Assembly: GCF_019218295.1 (NCBI RefSeq)
Contig: NZ_JAHUZF010000004.1
Coordinates: forward strand, 372,001-436,000
From: Maritimibacter sp. DP1N21-5
GTDB taxonomy: Bacteria; Pseudomonadota; Alphaproteobacteria; Rhodobacterales; Rhodobacteraceae
Reading direction: 5' to 3'
Length of the DNA stretch: 64,000 nt
The stretch's first letter is position 1, and every line of letters begins with the position of its first letter. This document shows, in pieces, positions 35,900-45,720 of this stretch. A model generated the notes under the pieces. The model saw only the letters and a program-made list of their open reading frames with translations. It did not search any database and was not told where the DNA came from. The translations under genes were made by a program, and so were the position numbers.

Positions 35900-36325
35900 T
35901 CACTCGGCCGGAACCGAACCCGCGTTCTTCGAGGACATCGACCAGGCGCCGGGTCCGAAGGCCACGACCATGAGCATGCCGCCCGCAATCGTCAGGTTCT
36001 TCATGAAGCTGATCATCTGCGCCTGCGCGGCCATGGCGTCTTCCATCGCGAAGGACGGCACGAGGTGGAAGAGCACGCCCGACACGATCGCGAACCCGGC
36101 CAGAAGGAGTGCCGCGATGCGGGCCTGGAAACCAACGAGAAGCGCGAGGCCGCCGACCACTTCGACGAGGATCACGAGGGGCAGGAGCGCGCCGGGGACG
36201 CCCATCATCTCCATGTAGCCCTGGGTTCCGGCATAGCCGGTGATCTTCTGGAACCCCGAGAGGATGAACATGAAAGACAGGAGCAGGCGCGCGAGGGGCG
36301 CGGTGTAAGTGAGTGCGTTCGACAT
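35900..36325 (-). CDS. DoxX-family membrane protein
   Basis: A 141-residue protein with four membrane helices and the DoxX/SURF4-like opening PLARLLLSFMFILSGFQKI. The family is linked to thiosulfate:quinone oxidoreductase subunits and, in other bacteria, to redox stress; no function can be fixed. Its ATG follows AAGGAACGTCAAC. It lies on the opposite strand between metK and trmB, so it is probably an insertion into that conserved series. Confidence 0.85.
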   Translation of the reverse strand: MSNALTYTAPLARLLLSFMFILSGFQKITGYAGTQGYMEMMGVPGALLPLVILVEVVGGLALLVGFQARIAALLLAGFAIVSGVLFHLVPSFAMEDAMAAQAQMISFMKNLTIAGGMLMVVAFGPGAWSMSSKNAGSVPAE

Positions 36326-36472
36326 GTTGACGTTCCTTTGATTGACGCGATGCTGCGTGACGGGAGGACTATGCCCATTTGCGAATGTGCACGCAATTCG
36401 GACATTAGAGAGAGGTTCTGTGCGAAAACGCGCGGGCGTTGCTAGGCCGCCGCTGCTCGGTTACATGGCGGC

Positions 36473-37198
36473 ATGACCCGCGATACACGATCCGACTCCC
36501 ATGCCTCCGGCGCACCCTGGCGCAATTTCTACGGGCGCATTCACGGCAAGACGCTGAAGCCCAACCAGCAGAAATGGCTGGACGAGGACCTGCCGCGCCT
36601 CGCGCCCGGCAAGGTTGGCTGGGAGGAGAACCCCGACCGGGTCCCGCTCGACATGGAGGCGATGTTCGGCGGCAAGCCGGTCTGGCTCGAAGTCGGCTTC
36701 GGAGGTGGCGAGCACCTCGCGCATATGGCCGCGACCTATCCCGAGGTGGGCGTCATCGGTTGCGAGCCCTTCGTCAACGGCGTCGCGATGGCACTTGGCA
36801 AGGTGGTGAAGCGCAAGCTGGACAACGTGCGCATTCATGCGGGCGACGTGCGGGACCTGTTCGACGTGCTGCCGGAGGGATCGCTCGACAAGGCCTTCCT
36901 TCTCTATCCCGATCCCTGGCCCAAGGCGCGCCACCATCGCCGCCGTTTCGTGACCGCCGAGCATCTGGAGCCCCTGCACCGTTCGCTCAAGCTCGGGGCC
37001 GAGTTCCGGGTGGCCACCGACATTCCGGACTATGTGCGCCAGACGCTGGAAGAAGTGCCGAAGGCCGGGTTCGAATGGCTGGGCGAAGGCCCCAAGGATT
37101 GGCGGCGTCCGTGGGACGACTGGTATTCGACGCGTTACGAGCAGAAGGCGCTGCGCGAAGGCCGGGTGCCGCATTATCTGACGTTTCGCCGGGTTTAG
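36473..37198 (+). CDS. trmB: tRNA (guanine-46-N7)-methyltransferase
   Basis: SAM-dependent enzyme of 241 residues that methylates G46 in the tRNA variable loop. Motifs: [15 protein letters not shown] at the start, the SAM-binding [26 protein letters not shown] and the catalytic-region [15 protein letters not shown]. It sits beyond metK, as is usual in the alphaproteobacterial cluster. SAM-maker and SAM-user are thus neighbours. Confidence 0.95.
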   Translation: MTRDTRSDSHASGAPWRNFYGRIHGKTLKPNQQKWLDEDLPRLAPGKVGWEENPDRVPLDMEAMFGGKPVWLEVGFGGGEHLAHMAATYPEVGVIGCEPFVNGVAMALGKVVKRKLDNVRIHAGDVRDLFDVLPEGSLDKAFLLYPDPWPKARHHRRRFVTAEHLEPLHRSLKLGAEFRVATDIPDYVRQTLEEVPKAGFEWLGEGPKDWRRPWDDWYSTRYEQKALREGRVPHYLTFRRV

Positions 37199-37299
37199 GC
37201 GGCGGGTTTTTTGAGTATTTAGGGAAAGATGAAAGGGGCGGGCGTAGACCTGTCCCGCGGCCTGCGCTATCAGCGCGTGACCACTTTCTGGAGACGCAT

Positions 37300-38652
37300 A
37301 TGTCCGGCCACGGCGACCCCATTCCGATGACTTCGCACAAGTGCGGCCCCCTGACGGGCGAGGCGCATGTGCCGGGGGACAAGTCGATTTCGCACCGTTC
37401 GATGCTTCTGGGCGCGATGACCGTGGGCGAGACGCGGGTGACGGGGCTTCTGGAGGGTGAGGACGTGCTGGCGACCGCCACCGCGATGCGCGCCTTCGGG
37501 GCCGATGTCGAGCGTCTTGGCGACGGTGACTGGCGGATCAACGGATTCGGCGTCGGCGGCTTTGCCGAGCCTGAAGACGTGATCGACTGCGGCAACGCGG
37601 GCACCGGCGTTCGGCTCATCATGGGTTGCATGGCGACCTCGCCGATCACTGCGACATTCACGGGCGATGCCTCGCTGCGGTCGCGGCCGATGGGGCGGGT
37701 CACGGATCCCATCGCACTCTTCGGAGCGGCCTCATATGGGCGGTCGAAAGGGCGGCTCCCGATGACCGTCGTGGGCGCGCGCAATCCGGTGCCGGTTCGC
37801 TACACGACGCCGATGGCCAGCGCACAGGTTAAAAGCGCCGTCCTGCTTGCCGGGCTGAATGCCCCCGGCGAGACCGTGGTGATCGAGGCGGAAGCCACAC
37901 GCGACCATACCGAGCGGATGCTCGCGGGCTTCGGCGCCGAGGTCGATGTCCAGGTGACGGATGAAGGCCGCGTCATCACGCTTGTCGGCCAGCCGGAGCT
38001 CAAGCCCCAGACCATCGCCGTGCCGCGCGATCCGTCGTCGGCGGCTTTCCCGGTCTGCGCGGCGCTGATCGTCGAAGGCTCGGATGTGCTGGTGCCGAAC
38101 ATCGGGCTGAACCCGACGCGGGCCGGGCTTTTCGAAACGCTGCGCGAGATGGGCGCGAACCTGACCTATGAGAACGAACGCGAAGAGGGCGGCGAACCTG
38201 TCGCGGACCTGCGCGCGCGGTTCTCGCCGGACATGCGCGGTATCCGCGTGCCCGAAGAGCGCGCTGCGAGCATGATCGACGAATACCCGGTGCTCTCGGT
38301 CGTCGCGGCCTTCGCCGAGGGCAAGACCGAGTTCGTCGGCGTCCATGAGCTCCGCGTGAAGGAAAGCGACCGGATCGATGCGATGGTGCGGGGGCTGGAG
38401 GCCAACGGCGTGACCGTCGAGGAAGGCGGCGACTGGATGACCGTGCATGGCAGGGGGCCGGGCGGGGTGCCCGGCGGCGGCACGGCAAACGCGCGTCTCG
38501 ATCACCGGATCGCAATGAGTTTCATGGTGCTGGGCATGGCCGCGCGGGACGCGGTCAGCGTCGACGACGGGGCGCCCATCGCCACGTCCTTCCCGATCTT
38601 CGAGCCCCTCATGGCCGGTCTCGGTGCACGGATCGAGCGGTCGACAGGGTGA
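37300..38652 (+). CDS. aroA: 3-phosphoshikimate 1-carboxyvinyltransferase (EPSP synthase)
   Basis: Shikimate-pathway enzyme of 450 residues. The motifs [41 protein letters not shown] and [12 protein letters not shown] are in order. The start at 37300 follows TGGAGACGC; the frame upstream runs only through trmB out of phase. The stop overlaps the next gene by 4 bases, beginning a chain of five coupled genes that ends with cmk. This is the target of glyphosate. Confidence 0.96.
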   Translation: MSGHGDPIPMTSHKCGPLTGEAHVPGDKSISHRSMLLGAMTVGETRVTGLLEGEDVLATATAMRAFGADVERLGDGDWRINGFGVGGFAEPEDVIDCGNAGTGVRLIMGCMATSPITATFTGDASLRSRPMGRVTDPIALFGAASYGRSKGRLPMTVVGARNPVPVRYTTPMASAQVKSAVLLAGLNAPGETVVIEAEATRDHTERMLAGFGAEVDVQVTDEGRVITLVGQPELKPQTIAVPRDPSSAAFPVCAALIVEGSDVLVPNIGLNPTRAGLFETLREMGANLTYENEREEGGEPVADLRARFSPDMRGIRVPEERAASMIDEYPVLSVVAAFAEGKTEFVGVHELRVKESDRIDAMVRGLEANGVTVEEGGDWMTVHGRGPGGVPGGGTANARLDHRIAMSFMVLGMAARDAVSVDDGAPIATSFPIFEPLMAGLGARIERSTG

Positions 38653-39170
38653 GCCGGGGCGCCGTCAGGGTCGGACTCTTCATCCTCTGGGCCGGGCTCC
38701 TGGCCTATATGGTCGTGGTCATCCAGACCCGGATCGTGCCGGTCACCGGCATGGCGCTGCAACCGCGCTGGGCCGGATACACCTATGCCGACATCACGCA
38801 TTTCGGGGTCCAGTTGCTGCGCACCGGTCTGGGCGAGGTTTATCGGGATGTGCTCGTGCTGGCCGACAGCGCCTTCGTCCTGTGTTTCGGGCTTTGGGTC
38901 GCGCTCGATTTCCGGCGCTGGCCCTGGTTCGGGGTCATCCTCGCGGTGACCTACGCAGCGGCAGATCTTGGCGAGAACGTGCTTCTCTACCGGGAACTCA
39001 GCTGGTCCTGGGGCGTGACGAGCGAGGCGGTGGGCTGGGTCCTGTTCCCGCCGGCCTCCGAAGGGGGCACGCCGATCGCGGCGGCCTTTACCGTGGCGAA
39101 ACTCCTGCTGTTTTCCGTGCTGACCTTCGGTATCTTCCTACGCGACTGGGTTCGCTGGAGGCGCGCATGA
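38649..39170 (+). CDS. Four-helix membrane protein, paralogue 1 (aroA-cmk interval)
   Basis: A 173-residue protein from a GTG that overlaps the aroA stop. It has about four hydrophobic helices. Residues 102-113 read [12 protein letters not shown]; a matching [12 protein letters not shown] occurs at 109-120 of the protein encoded two genes on, also 173 residues long and with the same helix order. The charged D-L-x-E-N motif inside a membrane region suggests a buried functional site. No known family recognised. Confidence 0.72.
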   Translation: MSRGAVRVGLFILWAGLLAYMVVVIQTRIVPVTGMALQPRWAGYTYADITHFGVQLLRTGLGEVYRDVLVLADSAFVLCFGLWVALDFRRWPWFGVILAVTYAAADLGENVLLYRELSWSWGVTSEAVGWVLFPPASEGGTPIAAAFTVAKLLLFSVLTFGIFLRDWVRWRRA

Positions 39171-39541
39171 GACCCGAGGGCTGGACCGGGATTTTTGGCA
39201 AGGCGGGGCACCTGCTTGCGGTCTTGGAAGCCGGCGACGACCTGATCCGCGCGGTCGCGCCGGAGGCATACGCGCAGGCCTATCCGGCCTATCGGTCGGT
39301 GAGTTACGGCGTGGGGCCGAAGAAGAACACCGAAGGCGCGGTCTATCTGGCGCTGCAGTCGAACTGGGTGAACCTCGGCTTCTACCAGGGTGCGTCCCTG
39401 CCGGACCCGTGCGGCATTCTCAAAGGAACGGGCAAGGCGCTGCGCCATGTGAAGCTGACAGCCTGGCCCGAGAATGACCGGGCCCTGAGAGATCTGGTCG
39501 AAGCGGCCTTTGCAGAACGGCGGGAGGCCTTGGGACGATGA
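39167..39541 (+). CDS. DUF1801-family protein
   Basis: A 124-residue soluble protein of the DUF1801/YdhG-like group: [19 protein letters not shown], then [30 protein letters not shown]. The family has no settled function. The gene overlaps both neighbours by 4 bases and is bracketed by two related membrane proteins, which suggests a three-protein unit. Confidence 0.78.
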   Translation: MRPEGWTGIFGKAGHLLAVLEAGDDLIRAVAPEAYAQAYPAYRSVSYGVGPKKNTEGAVYLALQSNWVNLGFYQGASLPDPCGILKGTGKALRHVKLTAWPENDRALRDLVEAAFAERREALGR

Positions 39542-40059
39542 GCCATCAGGCGCAGATGCGGGCCTTCTGGGCCATTTCGGCGGTCTTCTTCGTGGTCTAC
39601 GGACTTCTCGTCGGCTGGGTCGGGCCCTGGCTTACCGAGCTTGCAGGCGGGCTCGCGGTGCTGGACACGCGGCCCACAGGTTACGGGCTCGTGGAGGTCC
39701 AGGCGCTTCTCGAGGCGGCGCAACCGGGGTTCGTGGATGCCTATGTCCATGTCGCGACCACTTGGGACCGGGCGGTGCCGGTGCTGGCCGGGGCGATGTT
39801 CACGCTCGGGCTATGGACGGGCGGCGGCATCTGGCGGGTGCTGGCGGTGCTGGGCCTCGCCTATGCGGTGAGCGATCTGACCGAGAACATGCTGGTCGCG
39901 CGGCTGATGCAGGGGATGCCGGAGGAGATCACGCCAGAGGCGGTGGCGCGGGCCTCGGCGGTGTCGGTGACGAAATGGGTGCTCGTGGGGGCCTGTTTCG
40001 TGGCGCTGGTGGCCCGCTTCGCGGCCGGGATGTTCGGACAGGCGCGGGGACAGGCGTGA
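39538..40059 (+). CDS. Four-helix membrane protein, paralogue 2 (aroA-cmk interval)
   Basis: A 173-residue membrane protein with about four helices. It shares its length, topology, an early GY(T/G)-x-x-(D/E)-(I/V) segment, the D-L-x-E-N motif (residues 113-117) and a following V-x-K with the protein encoded at 38649. The two probably arose by duplication. The gene overlaps the DUF1801 stop and the cmk start by 4 bases each. Function unknown. Confidence 0.72.
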   Translation: MSHQAQMRAFWAISAVFFVVYGLLVGWVGPWLTELAGGLAVLDTRPTGYGLVEVQALLEAAQPGFVDAYVHVATTWDRAVPVLAGAMFTLGLWTGGGIWRVLAVLGLAYAVSDLTENMLVARLMQGMPEEITPEAVARASAVSVTKWVLVGACFVALVARFAAGMFGQARGQA

Positions 40060-40661
40060 GATTTACAGTCGCAATCGACGGACCCGCGGCGGCGGGCAAG
40101 GGCACCATATCGCGGGTGCTTGCCCAGAGGTTCGGCTTCGCGCATCTGGACACCGGGCTTCTCTACCGCGCCGTGGGACGGCGGGTAATGGCGGGCGAAG
40201 ATGCGCTGGTCGCGGCGCGGAGCCTGACGGCGGCGGACCTTGCCGGGCCGGGGCTGCGCGATCCGGAAGTGGCGCAGGCCGCGAGCCGCGTCGCGGTGAT
40301 CCCCGAGGTGCGCGCCGCGCTCGTCGACTTCCAGCGTGCCTTCGCGCGGTCCGAAGGTGGCGCGGTGCTGGATGGACGCGACATTGGAACGGTGATCTGT
40401 CCGGGCGCCGAGGTGAAGCTCTTCGTGACCGCGAGCGCCGAGGTCCGCGCCCGGCGCCGGTTCGACGAAGAGCGTGTCGCAGGGCATGAGGTGTCCTTCG
40501 ACGCGGTGCTTGACGACGTCAGATCGCGCGATGCGCGGGACATGAACCGCGCCGATGCCCCCCTGCGCCCGGCAGAGGATGCGATCGTGATCGACACCTC
40601 GGAGATGAGCGTGGACGAGGCCGTGGCCGAGGCTGTCCGGCTGGTCGAGGCGCGGCGCTAG
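40056..40661 (+). CDS. cmk: Cytidylate kinase
   Basis: Phosphorylates CMP and dCMP. The 201 residues start from a GTG overlapping the upstream stop. The P-loop is [13 protein letters not shown], followed by [13 protein letters not shown] and [13 protein letters not shown], all characteristic. The N-terminus ([10 protein letters not shown]) fixes the start; the longer open frame runs only across the overlapping neighbour. Its stop codon shares CTAG with the convergent sulfotransferase stop. Confidence 0.95.
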   Translation: MRFTVAIDGPAAAGKGTISRVLAQRFGFAHLDTGLLYRAVGRRVMAGEDALVAARSLTAADLAGPGLRDPEVAQAASRVAVIPEVRAALVDFQRAFARSEGGAVLDGRDIGTVICPGAEVKLFVTASAEVRARRRFDEERVAGHEVSFDAVLDDVRSRDARDMNRADAPLRPAEDAIVIDTSEMSVDEAVAEAVRLVEARR

Positions 40662-41773
40662 GGCGTATCGGGCCAGCGCGCCCGGATGAGCGGTTCATAG
40701 TCCCGCCAACCGCCCGCGATGGCCGGGTCGATGCCCTGACGCACCTGCCATTTCGACAGGGTCGGCATGGTGCCGGTTGCGCGCTCGGGTGCGGCAATGG
40801 CGGGGTCCCAGTCGAGCCCCAGCCTGTCCAGCACGGGAGTCAGAACGGCGCGAGGATCGCGGGTGAGGTCCTCGAGCCGGACGCTGTGCCAGTTGTCCCC
40901 GGCGCGCGAGCGGCCAAGCTCCGCCAGGGCAAGGTGACGGTCATAGTGGTTCTGGAGCGTCTGCCAGTCGTAGGAATAGGCATGGCCCTCGCGAAAGTCG
41001 TTCTTGAAACAGGACCAGGTGGTCGCAAGGCGGTCGCGGGTGAGATGCAGGATCTGGGCCTTGGGAAACAGCATCGGGATCGCCCAGGCGAAAATGTAGT
41101 TCTCGGGCATCTTGTCGAGCGCGATGGTGTCCGTCGGGAGATTTGCGAGATAGGCGGCGCGCGCCTGCTCGAGCCGTTCTTCTGTGAGGCCGTCCAGAAA
41201 GGCCAGATGCGGTTGCTGACCAGGGGCCTCAAGGGCAAGTGCAGCGCCAAGCGCGGTGCGCTCGCCCATGTTGGTGATCGCCGGATGGGCCCCGAGCATC
41301 TGCGCGGTCAGCGACGTGCCGGATCGCGGCATCCCGAGGACGAAGATCAGGCGCGAGCCGGCGGGCGAAAGCGCGAGAGGGGGAGTCGCGCGAACCCGGG
41401 CGATGAACGCATCGGTCAGCCGCTGGGTGCCCGCATCGTCGAAGGTCGCGCCGCGAAGCCGGTTGGCTGTGATCACCGCATCGAAGCTGGCTTGGACCTG
41501 GCCCATGTCGCCATGGGCCTTGGCCAGCATGAAGTAGAGTTGGGATCGCAACGCGGGCGCAAGAGCGGTTTGCGCGGCGAAGCCTTGCAACCGGGCAAAG
41601 ACCGGGTCGTCGGGCCGATAGGGCGTCGCATGAGTGTAGAGCCAGAGACCCGCCAGCGAGCCGGGATCAACGGCGAAGACCGCTTCGAGGTCGGCCCGGC
41701 ATGCGGCGAAGCGACCTTCGTTGAGCGCGGCCTCGGCGCGGGCGAGGAGGAGTTTCAGGTCGGTCAGCGTCAT
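40658..41773 (-). CDS. TPR-containing sulfotransferase-family protein
   Basis: A 371-residue protein. The N-terminal 140 residues are TPR-like helices ([23 protein letters not shown]). The C-terminal sulfotransferase domain has the 5'-phosphosulfate loop [17 protein letters not shown] and a later [14 protein letters not shown] region for the 3' phosphate. Such proteins often modify polysaccharides or tyrosines; the acceptor is unknown. Start ATG 41773. It interrupts the usual cmk-rpsA neighbourhood. Confidence 0.83.
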   Translation of the reverse strand: MTLTDLKLLLARAEAALNEGRFAACRADLEAVFAVDPGSLAGLWLYTHATPYRPDDPVFARLQGFAAQTALAPALRSQLYFMLAKAHGDMGQVQASFDAVITANRLRGATFDDAGTQRLTDAFIARVRATPPLALSPAGSRLIFVLGMPRSGTSLTAQMLGAHPAITNMGERTALGAALALEAPGQQPHLAFLDGLTEERLEQARAAYLANLPTDTIALDKMPENYIFAWAIPMLFPKAQILHLTRDRLATTWSCFKNDFREGHAYSYDWQTLQNHYDRHLALAELGRSRAGDNWHSVRLEDLTRDPRAVLTPVLDRLGLDWDPAIAAPERATGTMPTLSKWQVRQGIDPAIAGGWRDYEPLIRARWPDTP

Positions 41774-41840
41774 TCTCGGCTCTTTCGGCGGAGGCTGCCC
41801 GACGGGGCGGGGGAAGTCAAAACCGAGGTATGGATCTCGG

Positions 41841-41876
41841 GATTCTGGAATTCCAGGATTCCGGAATTCTAGAATC
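41841..41876. repeat. 36-base near-perfect palindrome built of GGAATTC-like units
   Basis: The sequence from GATTCTGG to AGAATC equals its own reverse complement except at a few positions. It can also be read as five or six tandem 8-9 base units resembling GGAATTCC. It lies in the gap between the sulfotransferase start and the ZIP-like gene stop, and may be a terminator without T-run, an operator or a recombination relic. Confidence 0.7.
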
Positions 41877-41940
41877 TCGGAATTGGAAGTATATAATTGA
41901 TTTCGCGTCATAAAAATGGCCTCCAGCCGCGAAACCTACT

Positions 41941-42636
41941 TCACCCCAACTGCCCGAGAGCGACTGCGAAGCAGAGACCAAGCGCCACGGCGATGCCGGT
42001 CCACTTCGCGTCTTCGCGGAAGGCCGTGGGGAACACCTCGGTGGCGAGCGAGGCGGCAACGGCTCCGGCGGCGATGCACTTGATCGTGGCGATCAGCGGT
42101 TCGGACGCGTCGCTCAGGCCGGTGTAGCCTCCGAGCGCGGCCAACGACAGAAGTGTTGCCACCCCGGCCCAAACCGCGACGACCCGCCTTGGGTGGCGAC
42201 CGTCGGCGACCATCCGTTTCGCGCCGCCCGCTGCTTCGGGAAGGTTCGACAGAAAGATCGACCCGGCGAGCGCCGCGACGGCCAGAGGTTGCGCGCCAAT
42301 GAGTGCGGTGCCGAGTGCGAGGTTCTCGGGCACGCCGTCCAGCGTCACGGCGAGGACCAGCCCCGTGCCGCCCGCGTTCCGAAACCTCGCGGCGACGAAT
42401 GCATCTGACCCGGTGAAGATCGCCGCCCCGCCCATCACGGCCACCAGAACACCCCAGAGCGGCATGGTGTCGACAGAGGGTCGGATCAGCTCGTCCATCA
42501 CCGAAACGATGAGCGCGCCGCCCGCGAAGGCGACGACGAAGCCTTCGGTCCGCTCCGACAGGTTCCGAAACGCCCCCCAGAACGCGCCGGCGAGAAGCGC
42601 GAAGGACGTGACGAGAATGACGGCGACAACGATCAT
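41941..42636 (-). CDS. ZIP-like metal transporter
   Basis: A 231-residue membrane protein with about seven to eight helices. Helix four has TLDGVPENLALG and helix five SNLPEAAGGA, which correspond to the HNxPEG and ExxxG metal sites of ZIP transporters but with Asp and Ser-Asn replacing His. The ion preference may therefore differ from zinc. It resembles the GufA branch. A DoxX-like gene lies just upstream on the same strand. Confidence 0.78.
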   Translation of the reverse strand: MIVVAVILVTSFALLAGAFWGAFRNLSERTEGFVVAFAGGALIVSVMDELIRPSVDTMPLWGVLVAVMGGAAIFTGSDAFVAARFRNAGGTGLVLAVTLDGVPENLALGTALIGAQPLAVAALAGSIFLSNLPEAAGGAKRMVADGRHPRRVVAVWAGVATLLSLAALGGYTGLSDASEPLIATIKCIAAGAVAASLATEVFPTAFREDAKWTGIAVALGLCFAVALGQLG

Positions 42637-42675
42637 GGCGTTGATCTACGCCGGGCGCGGCGGGCTGGTTCCCGG

Positions 42676-43068
42676 TCAGGTCCGACGCGCGAAGGGGAAC
42701 AAGGCCCTGAGCGCCGGGGAGCGAAGCCAAAGCCCGCCCCACATGAAGAGACCCAGATAGATCGAGAACAGCACGTTCGAGAAGAGCGGCGTCCCCGCCC
42801 GGATCTGGGTGGCCATCGCACCGCCGAGAACCGCCATCAACAGGACCGCGCCCAGAACGGAGGTGACCGGGAACAGGTAGAGCACCACGCAGACCAGTTC
42901 GATCATGCCGATGAGAAGGATCGGGCTTGCCTCCCATCCCAGCGCCACCATGGTCTCGTCGGCGACAGGAAGGCCCGCGAGCTTCGGGTAGACCGACGCA
43001 CCAAGGATGAAGAGGCCATAGAGCCCGGAAAGGGCCCATCCGATAATCGTCATTGTTTTCTGTGACAT
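42676..43068 (-). CDS. DoxX-like four-helix membrane protein
   Basis: A 130-residue membrane protein: ALSGLYGLFILGASVYPKLAG at the start, then ILLIGMIELVCVVLYLFP and two more helices, like DoxX-family proteins. The ATG at 43068 follows a strong GGAGG site; the longer open frame upstream lies in the rpsA leader and is rejected. It precedes the ZIP-like gene by 39 bases on the same strand, so the two may be one unit. Confidence 0.78.
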   Translation of the reverse strand: MSQKTMTIIGWALSGLYGLFILGASVYPKLAGLPVADETMVALGWEASPILLIGMIELVCVVLYLFPVTSVLGAVLLMAVLGGAMATQIRAGTPLFSNVLFSIYLGLFMWGGLWLRSPALRALFPFARRT

Positions 43069-43257
43069 GTGCGGCCTCCTGCGAGCCTTGATCGGGCGGC
43101 GGCGCGGCATTCTTGTCAAGTGGGCAGAGATGTGGCGGGGCATGCGCCAACAACGTTTCCTTGTGCGGACCCTGCGCATCCCGCCTTGGGTCGTCGAAAG
43201 TCCCGTGCCAGGGGTTGGCCACGCCGGCGAAGCTTGGCGCAGAAAGGCCCAATCCCC

Positions 43258-43286
43258 TTGCCAACAAGGGCTGAACACCGTATAGC
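43258..43286 (+). promoter_or_regulatory. Probable sigma-70 promoter of rpsA
   Basis: TTGCCA, exactly 17 bases, TATAGC. It predicts a start near 43293 and a leader of about 150 bases. The 377-base gap before rpsA holds no gene; a four-codon open frame (ATG at 43304, stop TAA) is the only reading frame early in the leader. Confidence 0.7.
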
Positions 43287-43331
43287 CCCCCTCAAGACAG
43301 GCGATGAACGCCGCGTAACCGAGAGCGAGCA

Positions 43332-43359
43332 GGGTCGGGGAACCGGCCCTCTTTGTTTT
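43332..43359 (+). terminator. Terminator-like hairpin inside the rpsA leader (possible attenuator)
   Basis: GGGTCGG, GGAA tetraloop, CCGGCCC (seven pairs, one G-T), then TCTTTGTTTT. It lies between the predicted promoter and the rpsA start; no rightward gene ends upstream. It could attenuate rpsA or release a short RNA of about 65 bases. Confidence 0.6.
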
Positions 43360-43445
43360 GCGGATGCCTGTCGGACAGGAAACCAAAGACCCGCGGAGAC
43401 AACCGTGTGGCCCGAATAGCGACTTGAAAAGGAACTGACACGCTC

Positions 43446-45125
43446 ATGAGCGCCAATGCAACGATGGAGGAATTCGAGGCCCTCCTTAATGAAAGCCTCG
43501 AAATGGACACCCCGGACGAAGGTTCGGTTGTCAAAGGCAAGGTCATCGCGATCGAAGCGGGACAAGCCATCATCGACGTCGGCTACAAGATGGAAGGCCG
43601 CGTCGACCTGAAAGAATTCGCAAACCCCGGCGAAGCCCCCGATATCTCGGTTGGCGACGAAGTCGAGGTTTACCTCCGGGCCGCTGAAAACGCCCGTGGC
43701 GAAGCCGTCATCTCCCGCGAGATGGCCCGCCGCGAAGAAGCCTGGGACCGTCTGGAAAAGGCCTACGCCGACGACGCCCGCGTCGAAGGTGCGATCTTTG
43801 GCCGTGTCAAAGGCGGCTTCACCGTCGATCTCGGCGGCGCCGTTGCGTTCCTTCCGGGTTCGCAAGTCGACGTGCGCCCGGTGCGCGATGCCGGCCCGCT
43901 CATGGGTCTCAAGCAGCCGTTCCAGATCCTCAAGATGGACCGTCGCCGTGGCAACATCGTCGTGTCGCGTCGTGCGATCCTCGAAGAATCGCGTGCCGAA
44001 CAGCGTGCTGAAGTCATCGGCAACCTGACCGAAGGTCAGAACGTCGACGGCGTGGTCAAGAACATCACCGAATACGGCGCCTTCGTGGACCTCGGCGGTG
44101 TCGACGGCCTGCTGCACGTGACCGACATGGCCTGGCGCCGTGTGAACCACCCGTCCGAGATCCTCTCGATCGGCGAGACGATCAAGGTTCAGGTTATCAA
44201 GATCAACAAGGACACCCACCGCATCTCGCTGGGCATGAAGCAGCTTCAGGAAGATCCGTGGGATCTCGTCGCCGCGAAATACCCGCTGGAATCGGTGCAC
44301 ACCGGTCGTGTCACCAACATCACCGACTACGGCGCATTCGTTGAGCTGGAAGCCGGTGTCGAGGGTCTCGTCCACGTGTCCGAGATGTCCTGGACCAAGA
44401 AGAACGTCCACCCCGGCAAGATCGTTTCGACGAGCCAGGAAGTGGAAGTCATGGTTCTTGAGATCGACCAGGCGAAACGCCGCGTGTCGCTCGGTCTCAA
44501 GCAGACCATGCGCAACCCGTGGGAAGTCTTTGCCGAGACCCATCCCGAGGGCACGCAGGTCGAAGGCGAAGTCAAGAACATCACCGAATTCGGCCTGTTC
44601 ATCGGCCTCGACAACGACATCGACGGTATGGTGCACCTGTCCGACATCTCCTGGGACCAGCGTGGCGAAGAAGCCATCCAGCAGTTCCACAAGGGCGATG
44701 TGGTCAAGGCCGTGGTGACCGAAGTCGACACCGAGAAAGAGCGCATCTCGCTCTCGATCAAGGCGCTCGACGGTGACCAGTTCGCCGAAGTCGTGGGCGG
44801 CGTGAAGCGCGGTGACGTGATCACCGTGACCGTCACCGCCATCGAAGACGGCGGCATCGAAGTGGAATACGAAGGCATGAAGTCCTTCATCCGCCGCTCC
44901 GACCTGTCGCGTGACCGTGCCGAGCAGCGCCCCGAGCGCTTCCAGACCGGTGACCACGTCGACGTGCGCGTCACCAATGTGGACGCGAAATCGCGCCGTC
45001 TTGGCCTCTCGATCAAGGCCCGGGAAATCGCGGAAGAGAAAGAAGCCGTGGAACAGTTCGGTTCCTCCGACTCGGGTGCCTCGCTTGGCGACATCCTGGG
45101 CGCGGCTCTGAACAAGAAAGACTGA
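43446..45125 (+). CDS. rpsA: 30S ribosomal protein S1
   Basis: RNA-binding ribosomal protein of 559 residues that brings mRNAs to the 30S subunit. Six S1/OB repeats can be followed, each with a GxVxxITxYGAFVxL-type strand; copies are clear near VKNITEYGAFVDLG, VTNITDYGAFVELE and VKNITEFGLFIGLD. The start MSANATMEEFEALL is the usual alphaproteobacterial one. The gene has a promoter and a long leader upstream and a strong terminator downstream. Confidence 0.98.
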   Translation: MSANATMEEFEALLNESLEMDTPDEGSVVKGKVIAIEAGQAIIDVGYKMEGRVDLKEFANPGEAPDISVGDEVEVYLRAAENARGEAVISREMARREEAWDRLEKAYADDARVEGAIFGRVKGGFTVDLGGAVAFLPGSQVDVRPVRDAGPLMGLKQPFQILKMDRRRGNIVVSRRAILEESRAEQRAEVIGNLTEGQNVDGVVKNITEYGAFVDLGGVDGLLHVTDMAWRRVNHPSEILSIGETIKVQVIKINKDTHRISLGMKQLQEDPWDLVAAKYPLESVHTGRVTNITDYGAFVELEAGVEGLVHVSEMSWTKKNVHPGKIVSTSQEVEVMVLEIDQAKRRVSLGLKQTMRNPWEVFAETHPEGTQVEGEVKNITEFGLFIGLDNDIDGMVHLSDISWDQRGEEAIQQFHKGDVVKAVVTEVDTEKERISLSIKALDGDQFAEVVGGVKRGDVITVTVTAIEDGGIEVEYEGMKSFIRRSDLSRDRAEQRPERFQTGDHVDVRVTNVDAKSRRLGLSIKAREIAEEKEAVEQFGSSDSGASLGDILGAALNKKD

Positions 45126-45150
45126 TCGGGCGTATAGCCTGACGGTGGAA

Positions 45151-45181
45151 CGGCCCCGGAGCGATCCGGGGCCGTTTTCTT
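45151..45181 (+). terminator. Intrinsic terminator of rpsA
   Basis: A perfect ten-pair stem (CGGCCCCGGA with TCCGGGGCCG) around GCGA is followed by TTTTCTT. Confidence 0.92.
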
Positions 45182-45336
45182 GTGCGCCGTCCCAGCGCCC
45201 GAATCAGGTCCACGAAACGGCCAGCGGGAGCCATACGGCGGCGGATTCCCCGAGGCGCCTGCTGTAACAGCCCGGATTTGAATGGAAAAATCGGCTGTTT
45301 GGCGCATATTTTTCCGCGCCGGGCTTGTCGCCACTG

Positions 45337-45365
45337 TTTCACGGCTGCTTGAATGCTCCTATAGT
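45337..45365 (+). promoter_or_regulatory. Probable sigma-70 promoter of ihfB
   Basis: TTTCAC, 17 bases, TATAGT, in the 300-base gap between rpsA and ihfB. Apart from the rpsA terminator, the rest of the gap shows no gene. Confidence 0.6.
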
Positions 45366-45425
45366 CGGGCAGAGACCGGCGCACTGCCAACGAGCGTCGG
45401 CCAGTCCTGTCGGGGGGATATCGGA

Positions 45426-45707
45426 ATGATCCGTTCGGAGCTTATCCAGAAGATCGCGGACGAAAATCCGCACCTCTACCAGCGCGACGTCGAGCGGATC
45501 GTGAACACGATCTTCGAAGAGATCATCGATGCGATGGCCAAGGGCGACCGCGTCGAACTGCGCGGTTTCGGCGCCTTTTCAGTCAAGAAGCGGGATGCCA
45601 GACTGGGACGGAACCCGCGCACGGGTGAATCGGTTGATGTGGACGAGAAACACGTCCCCTTCTTCAAGACCGGCAAACTGTTGCGCGACCGTCTGAACGG
45701 GAACTGA
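45426..45707 (+). CDS. ihfB: Integration host factor subunit beta
   Basis: DNA-bending HU/IHF-family protein of 93 residues, partner of Ihf[18 protein letters not shown] and the beta-arm region [12 protein letters not shown] identify the beta subunit. The arm-tip proline that wedges into DNA is in NPRTG. ihfB directly after rpsA is conserved across proteobacteria. The ATG at 45426 is chosen as the family start. Confidence 0.97.
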   Translation: MIRSELIQKIADENPHLYQRDVERIVNTIFEEIIDAMAKGDRVELRGFGAFSVKKRDARLGRNPRTGESVDVDEKHVPFFKTGKLLRDRLNGN

Positions 45708-45720
45708 AAGGCCGCATTTC

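Noticed and set aside
42676..43386. A longer start for the DoxX-like gene reaching into the rpsA promoter region.
   Set aside because: The added N-terminus has no family resemblance, and the ATG at 43068 has a strong GGAGG site.
43116..44957. A 613-codon minus-strand open frame opposite rpsA.
   Set aside because: It is the mirror of the S1 repeats (Asp/His/Val-rich), overlaps a clear ribosomal gene and has no plausible start signal.
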